A stretch of 8,220 bases of DNA. It comes from Betaproteobacteria bacterium (GTDB lineage: Bacteria > Pseudomonadota > Gammaproteobacteria > Burkholderiales > Burkholderiaceae_E). Each line of letters opens with the position of its first letter. The first letter of the stretch is position 1. The notes below the pieces were generated by a model. The model was not told where the DNA came from. It saw only the letters and a list, made by a program, of their open reading frames with translations, and did no database searches. A program made the translations under genes and the position numbers. The DNA is taken from NCBI GenBank assembly GCA_009925965.1, contig RFPW01000089.1, positions 1-8,220 of the forward strand, in the 5' to 3' direction. Positions 6,781 to 8,220 of this stretch are shown here, piece after piece.

Positions 6781-7752
6781 ATGTTGCAGTTTGCGGACCC
6801 AATTCTACACGGCGAAACTTTGCGGAGCCGACTCCCTAGAGCGGGGCTCATGGGCGTCGCAGTCTTTGCAAGCCTCTCACTGCTTGGTTGCGGCGGGGAT
6901 TCTGCGGTTGGTTCGGCAGTTGGGCCGACCGTTAAGACCCCGACCGTTACGGATATTCAAGCGGACCGCCTGAGCTATCGACAGGTCACGCAGTTCAAGG
7001 TCATTGGCACTACGTTGGATTCGACTGTGACGGCAACCGCCCGAAATTGTTCAGGGCTCGTTGCCGTCGCGCCGGCTGCTGGTTCGGGCGCCGCTAGCAC
7101 CACCGAACTGAACTGGAGATGCACCCCGACCGCAACAGGGTCCTCCGCCGTCGAGTTGCTGGTCAAAGGAGCCGGGGCGACCGCACTGAAGTCAGTCAGT
7201 TTCAATGTTCCGGACCCACAGGTCACGATGGTGACTTCGCTTGGAACTCTGGTCGTGGAACTCAATCCGACGGTGGTCTCCACGACTGTTGATAACTTTC
7301 TCCAGTACGTTCGGGACGGTTTTTACACCAACACCCTCTTTCACCGGGTGATTGGTGGATTTGTTGCCCAAGGCGGATGGCTGGTTCCGGCTAGTGGCCC
7401 CGGCGGATCCGTGCTCAGCACCGCGACTGCATCCCCGGGAGTTCAGCCGGGCGCGCGCGCAGCAGTGGTTCTCGAGTCAAATAAAGGGTTGCCGAATGTT
7501 CGCGGCACCCTCGCAATGGCGCGGACTGCCGACGCGAATTCGGCAACTTCGCAGTTCTATTTCAACCTGGTCGACAACTCGGCTCTGAACTACGTCAGCG
7601 ACGCGCAACCAGGCTATGCGGTCTTCGGTCGGGTGGTTCAGGGCTTGGCGGTCATGGATGCTATCGGTAGCGTAACCACTGCAACCCGATTTGGATTGAC
7701 TGATTTTCCGGTGGCCGATGTCCTTCTTCAATCGGCCACTCAGTCAAAATAA
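6781..7752 (+). CDS. Lipoprotein peptidyl-prolyl cis-trans isomerase, cyclophilin type
   Basis: A 323-aa envelope protein with a lipoprotein signal: Arg residues at 15, 17 and 20, a hydrophobic stretch, and lipobox LLGC with Cys37 as the lipidated residue; no Asp at +2, so outer-membrane sorting is likely. Residues 40-145 form an Ig-like or beta-rich spacer domain with two cysteines (90, 114) that could be bridged. Residues 148-318 are the cyclophilin fold: FHRVIGGFVAQGG (187-199) supplies catalytic Arg189, Phe194 and Gln197, and SQFYFNL (257-263) supplies Phe259. The position of the human cyclophilin A Trp121 appears to be Ala268, which suggests poor cyclosporin binding. It would speed proline isomerisation during folding of exported proteins. 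GAGG (6768-6771) lies 9 nt before the ATG, supporting this start; in-frame TTG at 6820 or ATG at 6850 are alternatives that keep the lipobox. It is transcribed opposite to its neighbours, so it is not in their operon. Confidence 0.93.
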   Translation: MLQFADPILHGETLRSRLPRAGLMGVAVFASLSLLGCGGDSAVGSAVGPTVKTPTVTDIQADRLSYRQVTQFKVIGTTLDSTVTATARNCSGLVAVAPAAGSGAASTTELNWRCTPTATGSSAVELLVKGAGATALKSVSFNVPDPQVTMVTSLGTLVVELNPTVVSTTVDNFLQYVRDGFYTNTLFHRVIGGFVAQGGWLVPASGPGGSVLSTATASPGVQPGARAAVVLESNKGLPNVRGTLAMARTADANSATSQFYFNLVDNSALNYVSDAQPGYAVFGRVVQGLAVMDAIGSVTTATRFGLTDFPVADVLLQSATQSK

Positions 7753-7830
7753 AGTCTGGCGTTGAAAGGCAAGGCTGATCCAAGACGCCGGCCCCGAAGA
7801 ATTGAGTTCGACGCCTGGGCCGCTGTAAAA
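7753..7830. other. Short gap between convergent genes with a weak hairpin
   Basis: The cyclophilin gene and the secreted-protein gene converge here. CGGCCC (7789-7794) can pair with GGGCCG (7817-7822), and CGAA (7795-7798) with TTCG (7807-7810), leaving an unpaired 6-nt bulge. Neither strand has a T-run after the stem, so it is at best a weak, two-way terminator candidate. Confidence 0.25.
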
Positions 7831-8220
7831 CTACATCGCCAGGATGCCTGACAGTGAGACCCCGCTCGTGAAGTAGTTGGCCTCCGTGGCGTTGACACCG
7901 ACCAGAACCACAGCTTCGATTTCAAGACCCGTGGTCGAGTCCGAATCCCACAGCAAGAGGCTGTCTTCTCCGGTGGTGCGTCCCGCGCCGACGGTAAAGA
8001 TCCCCGAGATGGCGTCGTAAACCCCCTGGACGATCGAGGCGGTGTTGTCCTGAACGCGTCCCGTATTGGTGAAGGTCGTGATGTTGGTATTGCCAAGTAC
8101 GATGCTTTCCCCCGAACCGTCGGTGTTGCTGAAGTCTAGAATTCGTTCGGACCCGGTCACCGTGTCGCCAACATTGACGCCACCCGACATAGCCGTGTCT
8201 TTGTCCGTGTAATTCGAGAG
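7831..8220 (-). CDS. C-terminal end of a large secreted protein, probable type I secretion substrate (5' part beyond window)
   Basis: The frame is open to the right edge, giving at least 129 residues ending at TAG (7831-7833). The ATG at 8190 is internal, because the reading continues upstream without a stop (LSNYTDKDTA precedes it). The composition is rich in Gly, Thr, Ser, Asn, Asp and Val with almost no Lys and no Cys, as in RTX-like or bacterial surface proteins exported by type I systems. The pattern 'VGDTVTGSERILDFSN ... DSLLLWDSDST ... EAVVLVGVNA ... GVSLSGIL' resembles the closing region of such proteins, where an uncleaved C-terminal signal is read by the ABC exporter. No Ca-binding GGxGxDxxx nonapeptide is seen in this piece; repeats would lie upstream, outside the window. 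The strand matches the exporter cluster, but the cyclophilin gene lies between. It is inferred, not shown, that the exporter at 1-2844 carries it. The exact family is not recognised. Confidence 0.8.
   Translation of the reverse strand, partial: LSNYTDKDTAMSGGVNVGDTVTGSERILDFSNTDGSGESIVLGNTNITTFTNTGRVQDNTASIVQGVYDAISGIFTVGAGRTTGEDSLLLWDSDSTTGLEIEAVVLVGVNATEANYFTSGVSLSGILAM

Noticed and set aside
7789..7822. Bidirectional intrinsic terminator between the convergent genes
   Set aside because: The stem is only 6 bp plus an interrupted 4 bp, with no T-run on either strand; kept only as a weak note.

Overview
The window looks like chromosomal DNA of a GC-rich Gram-negative bacterium. My best guess is a betaproteobacterium of the Burkholderiales type. 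The reasons are an outer-membrane lipoprotein cyclophilin, a YjbH-type outer-membrane exopolysaccharide protein, tandem type I secretion ABC transporters, and long GC-rich coding frames with little spacing. I see no rRNA, tRNA, CRISPR array or complete insertion sequence. The taxonomic placement is inference from gene style, not from a marker gene.

Layout from right to left, which is the direction of most transcription. At the right edge (minus strand, 7831 to beyond 8220) is the C-terminal end of a Gly/Thr/Ser/Asp-rich secreted protein of the kind exported by type I secretion. Facing it (plus strand, 6781-7752) is a periplasmic lipoprotein peptidyl-prolyl isomerase of the cyclophilin family. 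A divergent region of about 130 bp (6653-6780) then separates that gene from a minus-strand cluster filling the rest of the window. The cluster holds a YjbH-family outer-membrane protein (4607-6652), a WecA/MraY-family polyprenyl-phosphate sugar-1-phosphate transferase (3526-4614, overlapping the previous gene by 8 bp), an 82-bp gap containing a perfect 12-bp inverted repeat, a 200-aa protein resembling the N-terminal half of a TnpB transposon protein without its nuclease (2841-3443), a complete type I secretion ABC transporter (1063-2844, 4-bp ATGA overlap), and a second, paralogous ABC transporter (1-1041) that runs off the left edge before its ATPase motifs. A membrane-fusion (HlyD-type) gene would be expected further left; it is not in the window.

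How the genes may work together (inference): the two ABC proteins probably form a type I exporter, possibly a heterodimer, and the Gly/Asp-rich protein at the right edge is a candidate cargo. The YjbH protein and the sugar-phosphate transferase point to polysaccharide or glycan production at the cell surface. The cluster may therefore build a surface or matrix layer made of a secreted protein plus a polysaccharide.

The most unusual item is the short TnpB-like protein. It ends about where the RuvC nuclease domain would begin, is translationally coupled to the exporter genes, and has its start codon inside a long inverted repeat. This suggests a transposon-derived protein that has been recruited as a resident, possibly regulatory, member of a secretion operon.
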